64,000 nt of DNA from an uncultured Clostridia bacterium. Its GTDB lineage: Bacteria > Bacillota > Clostridia > Oscillospirales > Ruminococcaceae. Position numbers and translations under genes: made by a program. Location of the stretch: positions 1 to 64,000 of the forward strand of contig CANRAS010000009.1 in NCBI GenBank assembly GCA_947628655.1. The letters are read 5' to 3'. Of the stretch, positions 33,527 through 42,911 are shown in pieces. The notes under the pieces were generated by a model, which was not told where the DNA came from, did no database searches, and saw nothing but the letters and a program-made list of their open reading frames with translations. Positions within the stretch are counted from its first letter, which is position 1. Each line of letters begins with the position of its first letter.

Positions 33527-34797
33527 TATTCCGTCACCTCGAATTTTTCCCCGCCGATAGTGACCGATGTTCCGACGAAAATCGGCGCGGCTTTTTCACT
33601 TTCTATCTGCTTTTCCTCGCCGTTCGGCAGAACGCAGTCCCAGCTTTCGCCGCTGTGGTTTTTAAGTCCCCAAAGCGCGGGGTTCTTCTTGTTGCGGACG
33701 ACTTCCGCGTCAAGTCTTACGTCGTCGTTAAAGAGTTTCGCGCCGTCAAATAACAGTATACTCGTCTTTGACCCGACAAGCGATAACGGCTTTGCGTAGT
33801 GAGTTCCGCAGGCGCAGATTAACTTCCCGTCATCGTCCGTTTCCATTGCGGGCAGGAAGTTCTGTATACCGCACGGGCAGGCGGTGATGTCGCCGCGCAG
33901 ACGTTTCAGCAAATCCAGCCATTGCTTTTCGATTATCCGCTTTGACGGTTCGGAAAGCCCTGTCGTGAACGAAAACTCAAACGCCTCTCTGATATAATCG
34001 GGCATAATTCGCCAGAATTTGATTATGTTGTTGTGAACTCCGCGCACGGGGCGGTTACTGTCATCGTTCGGGTCGTAGACGAAAATCGGCTCAAAGCCGT
34101 AGTGCCGCCGCTCCGCCTCCTCGGTAAGGCACACGCTTTTCAGCACCTTGCCGCCCTCCAGCGGATCTCCGCGCAGCAACAGCCGAAACAGCACGACGGC
34201 GAGCGAGTATCTGTCCGTGAACTTGTCGGGGGCTTTTTCTCCGCGCACTATTTCGGGCGCCATATACCCCGGCTTTCCCGCTATTCCGAGATGTTCGCCG
34301 TCGGGCGCGATATTATCGCAGTCGCAGATAAGCACGTCGCCGTCCGACGGTCGGATAAAAAATCCGCCGTCGTTCATATCCTGATAGCTTTTCCCCGAAT
34401 TATGCAGTTCACGAAACGCGGACGTTATCTTTATCGCGGAGTTCACCACGGAATATAACCCCGAAAGTTTAACGCGCGCGTTCAGAATATCGGAAAACGG
34501 TTTGTACTCTTCGGGGATAAGTCCCATCATAAACCCAAATCCCTCGTCCGTCTGCGCGGTAAGCAATTGGGGCATTAAAAACGCCTTGTGCGCCGTCTTG
34601 TCCTCGCAAAGCGTCCGCAGATTGTCGCGGAATATTTCGGGACGGCGCAGTTTGTTTTGGAAATACATTTTCAGCGCGTATTCATTCCCCGCAAATTCCG
34701 CGCGGTAAACAATACCTTGCCCGCCCTGTCCGAGCACTTCGAGTATCCGAGCGCTCCCGCCGAGTTCAAGCGGAACGCTGTCGCCGACTTTAAGCAT
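33526..34797 (-). CDS. TerY-P-type divergent protein kinase
   Basis: The 423-residue protein has a Gly-rich loop (GQGGQG, 23-28), Lys43 in YALKMYF, a divergent catalytic loop SYQDMNDGGFF (Asp140 in place of HRD), CDCDN (159-162) in place of DFG, and YMAPEI (178-183). This is the style of kinases that partner with TerY-type VWA and PP2C proteins. The position usually held by Asn five residues after the catalytic Asp is Gly145, so activity is uncertain. The C-terminal part has a zinc ribbon (CPCG...CACG, about 305-335) and a small beta domain that may be FHA-like. Neighbours are an HAD hydrolase and a TerY-C-like protein upstream and a GNAT downstream; no PP2C or VWA gene is present. Confidence 0.82.
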   Translation of the reverse strand: MLKVGDSVPLELGGSARILEVLGQGGQGIVYRAEFAGNEYALKMYFQNKLRRPEIFRDNLRTLCEDKTAHKAFLMPQLLTAQTDEGFGFMMGLIPEEYKPFSDILNARVKLSGLYSVVNSAIKITSAFRELHNSGKSYQDMNDGGFFIRPSDGDVLICDCDNIAPDGEHLGIAGKPGYMAPEIVRGEKAPDKFTDRYSLAVVLFRLLLRGDPLEGGKVLKSVCLTEEAERRHYGFEPIFVYDPNDDSNRPVRGVHNNIIKFWRIMPDYIREAFEFSFTTGLSEPSKRIIEKQWLDLLKRLRGDITACPCGIQNFLPAMETDDDGKLICACGTHYAKPLSLVGSKTSILLFDGAKLFNDDVRLDAEVVRNKKNPALWGLKNHSGESWDCVLPNGEEKQIESEKAAPIFVGTSVTIGGEKFEVTE

Positions 34798-34811
34798 AAT
34801 TATCCCTGCCT

Positions 34812-35453
34812 TTATTTAAGAAGTAAACTGCAGATTTTCGGCAATTCCGAGAGCGCCGAAATCCGCGCGGTTTCGCGGTTCAGTTTCCCAAAGCCGTAGC
34901 CCGCGTGGACAAATTCCGCGCCCGCGCTGTCCGCCGAGTTTAAATCCCCCTGCGTATCGCCGACATAAACCGCCTTTTCTATATTGTTGCGCGCCATTAC
35001 GAGTTTTATGTTTTCGCCCTTTGAAAGCCCCGTTTTCCCGAAACTCTCAAAATCGCAGAAGTATTTTGAAGTACCCGATTTTTTCAGAAAAAGCTGAATA
35101 TACCCGTCCTGACAGTTGCTGACTATCATCAGCTTGTAATCCCGCGAAAGCGTTTCAAGCGTCTTGTGAAGTTCGGGATAACACGGAATTTTTTCGCACT
35201 CGCCGAGATATTCGCACTCGTAATCCATACATTGGAGCATTATTTCCGTTCTGCGCTTTTCGTCGATGTCGGGCATCATCATCAACGCGATCTCGTCCAT
35301 TTGCCTGCCCATAAATCCGTGCATATCCGAAACGGTTATAAGCCTGTTTCGGCTTTCAGGATATTGCGAGAGAACGACGTTCCACGATTCGGTAACTTCC
35401 TTTGAACTGTCCCAGAGCGTTCCGTCAAGGTCGAAAATAACCGCCCCATTCAT
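34812..35453 (-). CDS. HAD-superfamily hydrolase (phosphoglycolate-phosphatase-like)
   Basis: The 213-residue protein has HAD motif I FDLDGTLWDS, motif II LMIVSNCQDG, the Lys in GLSKGENI and motif IV VYVGDTQGDLNSA, with an alpha-helical cap at about 20-85. It is a phosphatase of a small molecule or possibly of a phosphoprotein. Its ATG shares a base with the upstream zinc-ribbon stop (TGATG), and the kinase follows 14 bp downstream. Confidence 0.93.
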   Translation of the reverse strand: MNGAVIFDLDGTLWDSSKEVTESWNVVLSQYPESRNRLITVSDMHGFMGRQMDEIALMMMPDIDEKRRTEIMLQCMDYECEYLGECEKIPCYPELHKTLETLSRDYKLMIVSNCQDGYIQLFLKKSGTSKYFCDFESFGKTGLSKGENIKLVMARNNIEKAVYVGDTQGDLNSADSAGAEFVHAGYGFGKLNRETARISALSELPKICSLLLK

Positions 35454-35824
35454 CAGAACCCGCCCCCGGAAATTCCCTCGAAACTTTCTTCGGCGGCGGT
35501 TTCAGCCGCGTTTCCGCACCATTCGCAGACGGTTTCGTTTTCGCCGTCCCAACAGGTGGTTTTTCCGCACTCGCTGCATTGGAAAAATCCTTTCGCGCCG
35601 CAGTACGGGCAGGACGGATATTCGCTCGTTATGTAGATGTTGCCCGAAATCTCCGTATCGCCGAACTTTTCGCGCCCCGCCGTGCGTTCGCTTACCTTGA
35701 ACGCCCAGGTCGCGTACCAGTCCTCGCGGTCGGACGCGCCGTCAGCGCTCTCGCGGACTTCGGCGCGTATGCCGAAAAGTTCGTGGCTTTCCTTGCACTT
35801 AGTTAAAATAACTGCTGCTTTCAT
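35453..35824 (-). CDS. TerY-C-like zinc-ribbon protein
   Basis: The 123-residue protein begins MKAAVILTKCKESHELFGIR and contains WYATWAFKVSERTAGREKF followed by a multi-Cys module CPYCG, CSEC, CWDG and CEWCG (about 71-105) that should bind two zinc ions. This resembles the TerY-C metal-binding domain found beside TerY-type VWA proteins. It leads the HAD-kinase-GNAT operon and is probably an adaptor of that system. Family recall is fairly good; function is unproven. Confidence 0.75.
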   Translation of the reverse strand: MKAAVILTKCKESHELFGIRAEVRESADGASDREDWYATWAFKVSERTAGREKFGDTEISGNIYITSEYPSCPYCGAKGFFQCSECGKTTCWDGENETVCEWCGNAAETAAEESFEGISGGGF

Positions 35825-35837
35825 TGTTAGTTATCCT

Positions 35838-35965
35838 CCTTTAAGAAGTAAGAGGTAAGTGAGCAATCCGCAAAGCGGATTGCTCTGTAAGAGGTAAGAG
35901 CGCGGCTCTTGCTTTTACATACCTTTTACTTTTAATTTCAAAATATTAAGAACTAAGAGGTAAGA
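35838..35965. repeat. Heptad/hairpin island 7
   Basis: Between the Sel1 gene stop and the zinc-ribbon gene start, plus-strand 7-mers with TAA (AAGAAGT, AAGAGGT and similar) surround a hairpin AGCAATCCGC/GCGGATTGCT. The sequence recalls island 5. Confidence 0.55.
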
Positions 35966-35974
35966 AACCCCGTT

Positions 35975-37288
35975 CTATTTTAATTTCTTCAAAACTTTCT
36001 CCGCCTCGGTATGACCGTTTTCGGCGGCGAGTTTAAACCATTTTTTTGCCTCGTCGGCGTCCTTTGGAACGTAAACGCCTTTTAAGTACATTACCCCAAG
36101 ATTATACTGCGCAATGTTGAGGTTCTGCTCCGCCGCCAGCTTGAACCAGCGGAACGCCTCGGCGGTGTCTTTCGGGACGCCCTGCCCCGTATACAGGCAC
36201 TTGCCGTAGGAGCATTGACTTCTCGCGTGACCGAGTTCGGCGGCGCGTTTATAGAACATCGCCGCGCCCTCCGCGTCCTTGTCGGCTAAGCACCTGCGCG
36301 CGCTTTGGTAAAGTTCCTCGCCGTCGTCGGCAGTAGCGGTCGGCGCGTCGTCGGGGTCGGGGAGCGTCGGGGCTTGTTTCGGCATTGGCGTTCCCGACTG
36401 CTCGTCAAGCGTACCGCCCACCTTGCGCCATTTCCGCGCGAGTTCGGGGTTCACTTCGGTGTGAACTCCGTTTTCATAGCACATCGCCACAATGTTTGCC
36501 GCGTCGGGACAGCCCTTTTTCGCCGCGTTCAGAAAATGCTCGAACGCGCTGTCCTCGTTCACTTCGCACGCAATGCCCTCCGCGAAGAAGTATCCGACCA
36601 TATATTCCGCCTGCGCAACGCCGTTTTCCATTGCCCGCAGAAACCATTCGCGCGACTGTTCGACGTTCTGTATTCCCCCGCGCCCCTCAAGTCTGTAAAC
36701 GCCGACATAATACTGCGCCTCGCCGTGGTCCTGCATCGCGGCGCTTTCAAACCAATAGAGCGCTTTTTCATACTCGTGTATCCTGTCGAAGTGCCGACCG
36801 AGCGAATACTGCTCCGCCGCGTCCGTGACGTTTTTTCGGCTTTCCGTTTCCGACGCGGAGATTTTCTCCGACTTCTTGAACGAAATCTCGCACCCGACCG
36901 CGCACCCGACCGCCTCGACCGCCTCCGCCGCGACCTTGCCTTTAAATCCGATTTCATCGCGGAGCGACTTTATGCACCTTGCCGCGACCGCGCATTTCAC
37001 CTCGAAAGGCTTTTCGCGCACAGCAATCAGCTTTGCCGCCGTACCGTCATAAAGCGCAACGTACGCGAGCCGTCTGACGGCGCTTTCTTTCGGAAAGAAA
37101 TCGGCGATAAGCGCGTCCGTGCGGCGGCGGTCAAGGAGCGTATCCGCGCCGAATTTCTCCGCGATATAGCACAAAACGCCCTTTATATCCCGAACAGCCT
37201 CGCCGTTTTTATTGTGAACAGTCTTGCAGAACCCGCAGAAATCCTGCTTTGTATAGTCGAACTCGCGCCCGCACCGCCCGCACTTCAT
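35975..37288 (-). CDS. Zinc-ribbon protein with Sel1-like repeats
   Basis: Starting at ATG 37288 (RBS GGGGTG; a TTG at 37303 precedes the RBS) the protein has 437 residues. It opens with MKCGRCGREFDYTKQDFCGFC, a zinc ribbon. Residues about 165-300 and 325-435 hold Sel1-like helical repeats (for example ALYWFESAAMQDHGEAQYYVG and AFRWFKLAAEQNLNIAQYN). Sel1 proteins are scaffolds for protein complexes. There is no signal peptide or membrane segment. A role beside the nearby kinase operon is possible. Confidence 0.9.
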   Translation of the reverse strand: MKCGRCGREFDYTKQDFCGFCKTVHNKNGEAVRDIKGVLCYIAEKFGADTLLDRRRTDALIADFFPKESAVRRLAYVALYDGTAAKLIAVREKPFEVKCAVAARCIKSLRDEIGFKGKVAAEAVEAVGCAVGCEISFKKSEKISASETESRKNVTDAAEQYSLGRHFDRIHEYEKALYWFESAAMQDHGEAQYYVGVYRLEGRGGIQNVEQSREWFLRAMENGVAQAEYMVGYFFAEGIACEVNEDSAFEHFLNAAKKGCPDAANIVAMCYENGVHTEVNPELARKWRKVGGTLDEQSGTPMPKQAPTLPDPDDAPTATADDGEELYQSARRCLADKDAEGAAMFYKRAAELGHARSQCSYGKCLYTGQGVPKDTAEAFRWFKLAAEQNLNIAQYNLGVMYLKGVYVPKDADEAKKWFKLAAENGHTEAEKVLKKLK

Positions 37289-37446
37289 CTTTTCACCCCG
37301 CAAAATTAAAGTCTACTATATATTGTACCACAAATTAACGGAAATGTCAACGGCTTGAACAAGATAATCTTACAATATTCTTACATTTTCTTATTTTCAT
37401 TGACTATAAAGCGAAAACGTGCTATTATATAATGGGGGTGAATTGT

Positions 37447-38046
37447 ATGGGCGGGATTTTCGATACTCTGCTTGATTACGGGATAATCGGCGCTCTGCCG
37501 TTTGCGCTTTGCGGGTGCGCGGTTTATATGCTGATACGCGCTCTTTACCTCAAGAAAACGCGCAAGCCCCGCGCGGGCGCTGTCGCGGAAACGGCGCGGG
37601 TACTGCTCGTCTGGTTTCTTGTAACTCTCGTGATAGTCGTGTGGTTTCCGCTGTTTCCTCCGCTTGTTTTCGGGAAGATTTCTCTGCGGGAATTTACCGC
37701 AGACACGTTCTTTTTCGGCGAATATACAAGCAACAACCGCTTTCTGTATATTCTGCGCGGACAGTTCTCCGCGCTCCGTGATTTTGAACTTCTCGCGAAT
37801 ATCGTACTTTTCGTGCCTTACGGGATTTTGTTGTGTACGGCGTTTCGCAGACTGAAGTGGTGGGCGGTTATGCTTATTTCGTTTGGCACTACGGTTTTTG
37901 TCGAGATATTTCAGCCGTTTTTCGGTCGCTCGTGCGACGTTGACGACATCATCGCGAACACGTTAGGCGCTCTTATCGGCTGTATCACGGCAAAGATTGT
38001 GATTTGCACCGCCGATTTCATAAAGCGTCACCGCAGGACGGAATGA
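37447..38046 (+). CDS. VanZ-family membrane protein
   Basis: Starting at ATG 37447 (behind GGGGGTGA) the protein has 199 residues with four or five membrane helices. NIVLFVPYGILLC and DVDDIIANTLGALIGCIT are the VanZ signature. VanZ-like proteins affect teicoplanin resistance in one case; most are uncharacterised envelope proteins. The promoter TTGACT-N17-TATTAT lies just upstream (about 37400-37430). Confidence 0.9.
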   Translation: MGGIFDTLLDYGIIGALPFALCGCAVYMLIRALYLKKTRKPRAGAVAETARVLLVWFLVTLVIVVWFPLFPPLVFGKISLREFTADTFFFGEYTSNNRFLYILRGQFSALRDFELLANIVLFVPYGILLCTAFRRLKWWAVMLISFGTTVFVEIFQPFFGRSCDVDDIIANTLGALIGCITAKIVICTADFIKRHRRTE

Positions 38047-38162
38047 AGTTTGTTTAAATTTCACAAAAAAATTCCAAAAAATTTATGCAAATATACGCCC
38101 TTGTATCTTAGGAAAAATACTGTTATAATAAAATAAAAATCATACGTTCGGAGGGTTTTGTT

Positions 38163-39191
38163 ATGAAAGAATTTACAGGTTTCAAAAGAGGCGTCAACCT
38201 CGGCGGCTGGCTTTCGCAATGTGAGGGCAACGATTATTCGGAGAAGCATTTCGCCGAATTTATCACCGAAAAGGATTTCGATACGATAGCGGGCTGGGGG
38301 CTTGACCATGTGCGCCTGCCGTTCGATTACAACGCGGTGATGACGGACGACGGGGAGTTTTTGGAGGCGGGGTTTCGCTTTCTCGATTTCGCCGTGCGTG
38401 AGTGCGAAAAGCGCGGGCTGAATATTATCCTCGATTTGCACAAGACGGTAGGTTTCGTGTTCGACAATCTCGAAGTTTTCGATTTCTTCGATAATAAACA
38501 TCTTCAAGATTTGTTCGTAAATCTCTGGATTGAGATGACACGGCGTTACGGGAACTGCAAGAATGTTGTCTTTGAACTTTTAAACGAAGTCACCGATGAA
38601 AAAGTCGCGGAAAAATGGAATAAAATCGCCGCGCGGACTATCGGCGAGATACGCAAGCTCAACGCCGATATTCGCATTATAATCGGCGGTATACACAAAG
38701 ACAGTATTTACGGACTTACGCTCCTCGAAAAGCCCGATTTTGAAAACATCGTTTTCACGTTCCATTGCTACGACCCGCTGTTGTTCACGCACCAAAGCGC
38801 GTATTGGGTAGAGGATATGCCGTCGGATTATTCGCTGGAGTACCCCGTGTCCGAAAAGAAAGTGCTCGAAGAAACAAAACGGCTTTTCGGCAATATGTAC
38901 ACGGACGGTCTGTCCGACAGCGACGCGCCGATTTCGAGCGAGTTTTTTGAGAGAATGTTCAAGCAGGCGTGCGAGATAGCCGAAAAGAACGGCGTTCCGC
39001 TCTACTGCGGGGAATACGGCGTTATCGACCGCGCAGACGCAAAGTATGCGTTGAATTGGTACAAGGACATTCACGCGGCGTTTGAAAAAATGGGAATAGC
39101 GCGGGCTAGCTGGAACTACAAGCAAAAGGACTACGGGCTTATTGACAGCCACTATGACGAAGTACGCGCGGAACTTGTAAAACTGTTGTGA
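38163..39191 (+). CDS. Cytoplasmic GH5-family glycoside hydrolase
   Basis: The 342-residue protein starts MKEFTGFKRGVNLGGWLSQ and is a complete GH5 barrel: RLPFDYN, the acid/base Glu142 in ELLNEVT and the nucleophile Glu284 in YCGEYGV. There is no signal peptide or binding module, so it acts inside the cell, probably on imported cello- or beta-gluco-oligosaccharides. The cellobiose phosphorylase gene starts 17 bp later, so the two form a sugar-use operon. Promoter TTGTAT-N17-TATAAT lies at about 38100-38130. Confidence 0.93.
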   Translation: MKEFTGFKRGVNLGGWLSQCEGNDYSEKHFAEFITEKDFDTIAGWGLDHVRLPFDYNAVMTDDGEFLEAGFRFLDFAVRECEKRGLNIILDLHKTVGFVFDNLEVFDFFDNKHLQDLFVNLWIEMTRRYGNCKNVVFELLNEVTDEKVAEKWNKIAARTIGEIRKLNADIRIIIGGIHKDSIYGLTLLEKPDFENIVFTFHCYDPLLFTHQSAYWVEDMPSDYSLEYPVSEKKVLEETKRLFGNMYTDGLSDSDAPISSEFFERMFKQACEIAEKNGVPLYCGEYGVIDRADAKYALNWYKDIHAAFEKMGIARASWNYKQKDYGLIDSHYDEVRAELVKLL

Positions 39192-39208
39192 TAACGGAGG
39201 GTAAGCAG

Positions 39209-41584
39209 ATGAAATACGGATATTTTGACGAACAGGCAAAGGAATATGTGATAACCCGCCCCGATACGCCGTCGCCGTGGGCGAACTATCTCGGCGACCC
39301 GAACTACGGCGCGATAATCTCGAACAACGCGGCGGGCTACAGCTTTGAAAAAAGCGGTGCGAACGGGCGCATACTGCGCTTTCGCTTTAACAGCACGTCA
39401 AACGACCTGCCCGGACGTTACATTTATATTAAAGACAACGACAGCGGAGAATACTGGAGCGGTTCCTGGGCGCCCGTCTGCAAACCTCTGTCCGACTACA
39501 AAAGCGAATGTCGGCACGGCACGGCTTATACGGTAATTTCATCGGAGTACAGCGGGATAAAAACCGAAACCTCGTATTATGTGCCGTTAGGTAAAACCTA
39601 CGAGGTTTGGGCGTGCAAGGTGACAAACATCGGCGCTGTCCCGCGTAAACTTTCCGTGTTCGGCGTCTGCGAGTTCGTAAACGACAACAATTACGAGCAG
39701 GACGGCGTTAATCTGCAATATACGCAGTTTATAACGCATACTTATTATGAAGATAATCTGCTTATTCAGCGTCAGAATGAACTCCAGGGCGGGCAGACGC
39801 GCTTTTTGGGACTTGTCGGCGGGAAAGCCTGCGCGTTCTGCGGCGACCGCGAGAAGTTCCTCGGCGTTTACCGCGGGTACGGCGCGCCGCTCGGCGTAGA
39901 ACAGGGACTTAAAAACGACCTCAACTACTGCGGAAACTCTGTAGGCGCATTGCAAAGCGATGTTGAAATAGCGCCGAATGAAACCCGCGAGTTTATCTAT
40001 ATAGTAGGTCAAAAGGACAAGGACGAGGCGCGGGAAATTCTCGCGGGGTATGAAGATAAGTCCCGCGCAGAGAGCGAACTTTCCGAACTCAAAAACTACT
40101 GGCACGGGAAACTTTCCAATCTTCAGGTACACACTCCCGACAGCGACTTTAACAATATGGTGAACGTCTGGAACGCTTATAACTGCTTTATCACGTTCAC
40201 TTGGTCAAGGGCGGCGTCGTTTATCTACTGCGGACTGCGCAACGGTTTCGGCTACCGCGACACGGTGCAGGATATACAGGGCATAATTCACCTGAGCCCC
40301 GCAATGGCGAAAGAGCAAATAGTATTTATGCTTTCGGCGCAGGTGACGAACGGCGCGGGATTACCGCTTGTCAAGTATACCCATAACGCGGGTCACGAAA
40401 ACACGCCCGACGACCCCGAATACGTCAAGGAAACGGGACACCCGTCCTATCGCGCCGACGACGCGCTCTGGCTGTTCCCGACGATTGAGAAGTACATCGG
40501 CGAAAGCGGTGACGCGGCGTTCCTCGATGAAGTAGTTCCTTACGCGAACAACGGCGAGAGCGGAACGGTTTACGACCACTTAAAACGCGCTGTAGATTTC
40601 TCTATGAACAATCTCGGTCTGCACGGTATGCCCGCGGGACTTCACGCGGACTGGAACGACTGCCTGCGGCTCGGCAGGAAAGGCGAAAGTACGTTTGTGG
40701 CGTTCCAGCTCGTTTACGCGATAAAACAGCTCGGCGCTTACGCGAAGATGAAAAACGATACCGAATATCAAAAGTATCTCGAAAAAATCGGCGCAGAACT
40801 CGATAATATCCTTGCGAAGTGCTGGGACGAGGACCGTTTTATACGCGGTTACAAAGAGGACGGCGAGATAATCGGCAGGCGCACCGACCCAGAGGCGTCT
40901 ATGTGGCTCAATCCGCAGTCGTGGTCTGTTATTTCGGGGTACGCGTCCAAAGAGCAGGCAACGCTTGCTCTCGACAGCGTAGCGCGGGAACTCAACACGC
41001 CCTACGGCGCAATGGTGATGTACCCGCCGTATGACAAGCACGCGTTTAAAGGCGCGCTTATGCATTGCTTTAACCGCACGGTCAAGGAAAACGCGGGTAT
41101 TTTCTCACAAACGCAGGGTTGGCTTATTCTCGCGGAGGCGAAACTTGGGCGCGGCGATATGGCGTATAAGTATTGGAAAGAGGCGTCCCCCGCAACGTAT
41201 AACGACAACGCGGAACTTCGCGAAATGGAGCCTTATGTATACGGTCAGTTCGTCGAGGGCAAGGACAGTCCGTTCGCGGGCAGAGCGCACGTTCATTGGC
41301 TGACGGGAACGGCGTCAACCGTTATGGTAGGCACGGTCGAGGGAATATTGGGACTTCGCCCGAACGCCAAAGGACTTGTTATAGACCCGTCCATTCCGTC
41401 CGAATGGAAAGAGTTCACGATGGAAAAGACATTCCGCGGAAAACGCCTTAACATCACCGTCAAGAACCCGAACGGCGCGCAAAGCGGCGTTAAATCCGTC
41501 ACGGTCAACGGCGAAAAACTTTCCGAAAACCTTATCACGGAGGACATTCTGAAAGACGAAAACACCGTAGAAGTCGTGCTTTAA
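39209..41584 (+). CDS. Cellobiose phosphorylase (GH94)
   Basis: With ATG 39209 (RBS GGAGGG) the protein has 791 residues, close to known cellobiose phosphorylases (about 810). It shows the GH94 layout: N-terminal beta-sandwich (about 1-270), helical linker, alpha/alpha barrel with RDTVQDIQGI and GMPAGLHADWNDCL (general acid Asp region), and a C-terminal beta domain. It splits cellobiose with phosphate to glucose-1-phosphate and glucose, saving ATP. Cellodextrin phosphorylase is less likely by length. It ends at a terminator hairpin. Confidence 0.95.
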   Translation: MKYGYFDEQAKEYVITRPDTPSPWANYLGDPNYGAIISNNAAGYSFEKSGANGRILRFRFNSTSNDLPGRYIYIKDNDSGEYWSGSWAPVCKPLSDYKSECRHGTAYTVISSEYSGIKTETSYYVPLGKTYEVWACKVTNIGAVPRKLSVFGVCEFVNDNNYEQDGVNLQYTQFITHTYYEDNLLIQRQNELQGGQTRFLGLVGGKACAFCGDREKFLGVYRGYGAPLGVEQGLKNDLNYCGNSVGALQSDVEIAPNETREFIYIVGQKDKDEAREILAGYEDKSRAESELSELKNYWHGKLSNLQVHTPDSDFNNMVNVWNAYNCFITFTWSRAASFIYCGLRNGFGYRDTVQDIQGIIHLSPAMAKEQIVFMLSAQVTNGAGLPLVKYTHNAGHENTPDDPEYVKETGHPSYRADDALWLFPTIEKYIGESGDAAFLDEVVPYANNGESGTVYDHLKRAVDFSMNNLGLHGMPAGLHADWNDCLRLGRKGESTFVAFQLVYAIKQLGAYAKMKNDTEYQKYLEKIGAELDNILAKCWDEDRFIRGYKEDGEIIGRRTDPEASMWLNPQSWSVISGYASKEQATLALDSVARELNTPYGAMVMYPPYDKHAFKGALMHCFNRTVKENAGIFSQTQGWLILAEAKLGRGDMAYKYWKEASPATYNDNAELREMEPYVYGQFVEGKDSPFAGRAHVHWLTGTASTVMVGTVEGILGLRPNAKGLVIDPSIPSEWKEFTMEKTFRGKRLNITVKNPNGAQSGVKSVTVNGEKLSENLITEDILKDENTVEVVL

Positions 41585-41588
41585 CGGC

Positions 41589-41621
41589 AAAATACCGCCG
41601 AAATTTTCGGCGGTATTTTAT
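41589..41621 (+). terminator. Terminator between GH94 and secreted GH5 genes
   Basis: The stem AAAATACCGCCGAAA/TTTTCGGCGGTATTTT is followed directly by the RBS GAAAGGA of the next gene, so read-through or attenuation is likely. Confidence 0.7.
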
Positions 41622-41635
41622 GAAAGGAATACGCT

Positions 41636-42910
41636 ATGAAATTAAGAAAAACCGTCACAGGCGTTTTGACGGCGCTGATGATATTCTTCACGTCGGGTTG
41701 TGAAAGCCGTGTGCGGGAAACTTCCGACAGCGGTAACGCGAATATCGTTTCGCAAACCTCGCTTAGTACAACGGAAAGCAGTTCCGAAAACTCGTCCGAA
41801 AATTCTTCCGAAAGCATAGTCGAAAGTACGCAGGAAAGCACGGCGGAAATTTCACAAAACACTTCACAATCGACAACGGAAAGCGCGGAAAACCCCGCTC
41901 CCGCTCAAATGCACACCGCCGCCGAAATCGTAAAGCAAATGCGGGTGGGCTGGAATTTGGGAAACACGCTCGACGCTCTCGGCGGTACGGGACTTTCTTC
42001 TGAAACCGCCTGGGGAAACCCCGTCACGACCAAAGCGATGATTGACACGGTGCGGGCGGGCGGATTTAACGTTTTGCGCGTTCCCGTTTCGTGGGGAGAA
42101 CATCTCGACGCAGATTATAACATCGACAAGGCATGGCTCGACAGAGTGGGGCAGGTAGTGGACTACGGCATTGAAAACGATATGTTCGTTATCCTTAACA
42201 CTCACCACGAGGAATGGTATATGCCCCGCGAAAGCGACGTTTCGGAGGATTTGGAAGTACTCCAAAAGCTATGGTCGCAGATTGCCGAACGCTTTAAGGA
42301 CTACGGCGAAAAACTTCTGTTTGAGGGAGTGAACGAACCGCGCCTGCGCGGCACGGGCGAGGAATGGACAGGCACGCCCGAAGCGCGGGATATAGTCAAC
42401 AGATACGCCGAAACGTTCGTGCGGACGGTGCGGGCAAGCGGAGGTAACAACGCGGAGCGTACTCTGCTTATATCCCCATACGCCGCCTCGTCCAACCCCG
42501 AAAATCTCACCGCGCTTAAAGTTCCCGAAAACGCGGGGAACATCATCGTTTCCGTACACGCGTACCTGCCGTACGATTTCGCGCTGAACGTAAACGGCAC
42601 TTCCGAATACGACCCGAACGACGGCTCTATAAAGTGGGTTATGGACAACATCAAATCGACGTTTATCGACAGGAATATCCCCGTTGTTATAACGGAGTTC
42701 GGCTCGCTTAACAAAAACAACACCGACGCTCGTCTGCGCTGTCTTGACGATTTTCTCAACAGTGCGAAAAACATCGGCGTTCCGTGCGTATGGTGGGACA
42801 ATGGCGCGGTATGGTCGGACGGCGAGAACTTCGGATTGCTCAACCGATTGGACGGCGGGTGGTATTTCCCCGAAATCGTCGATGAAATTAAAAGAATAGT
42901 GGGAGTATAA
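41636..42910 (+). CDS. Secreted GH5 endoglucanase lipoprotein
   Basis: The 424-residue protein has a lipobox (FFTSGC, Cys22), a Ser/Thr/Glu-rich linker (about 25-88) and a GH5 domain with MRVGWNLGNTLDA, NTHHEEWY, acid/base Glu234 (GVNEPR) and nucleophile Glu354 (VITEFGS). The WNLGNTLDA start is typical of GH5 subfamily 4-like endoglucanases on cellulose, xyloglucan or mixed-link glucan. Anchored on the cell surface, it would supply oligosaccharides for the intracellular enzymes encoded just upstream. The Sfp-type gene follows after 1 bp. Confidence 0.95.
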   Translation: MKLRKTVTGVLTALMIFFTSGCESRVRETSDSGNANIVSQTSLSTTESSSENSSENSSESIVESTQESTAEISQNTSQSTTESAENPAPAQMHTAAEIVKQMRVGWNLGNTLDALGGTGLSSETAWGNPVTTKAMIDTVRAGGFNVLRVPVSWGEHLDADYNIDKAWLDRVGQVVDYGIENDMFVILNTHHEEWYMPRESDVSEDLEVLQKLWSQIAERFKDYGEKLLFEGVNEPRLRGTGEEWTGTPEARDIVNRYAETFVRTVRASGGNNAERTLLISPYAASSNPENLTALKVPENAGNIIVSVHAYLPYDFALNVNGTSEYDPNDGSIKWVMDNIKSTFIDRNIPVVITEFGSLNKNNTDARLRCLDDFLNSAKNIGVPCVWWDNGAVWSDGENFGLLNRLDGGWYFPEIVDEIKRIVGV

Positions 42911-42911
42911 A

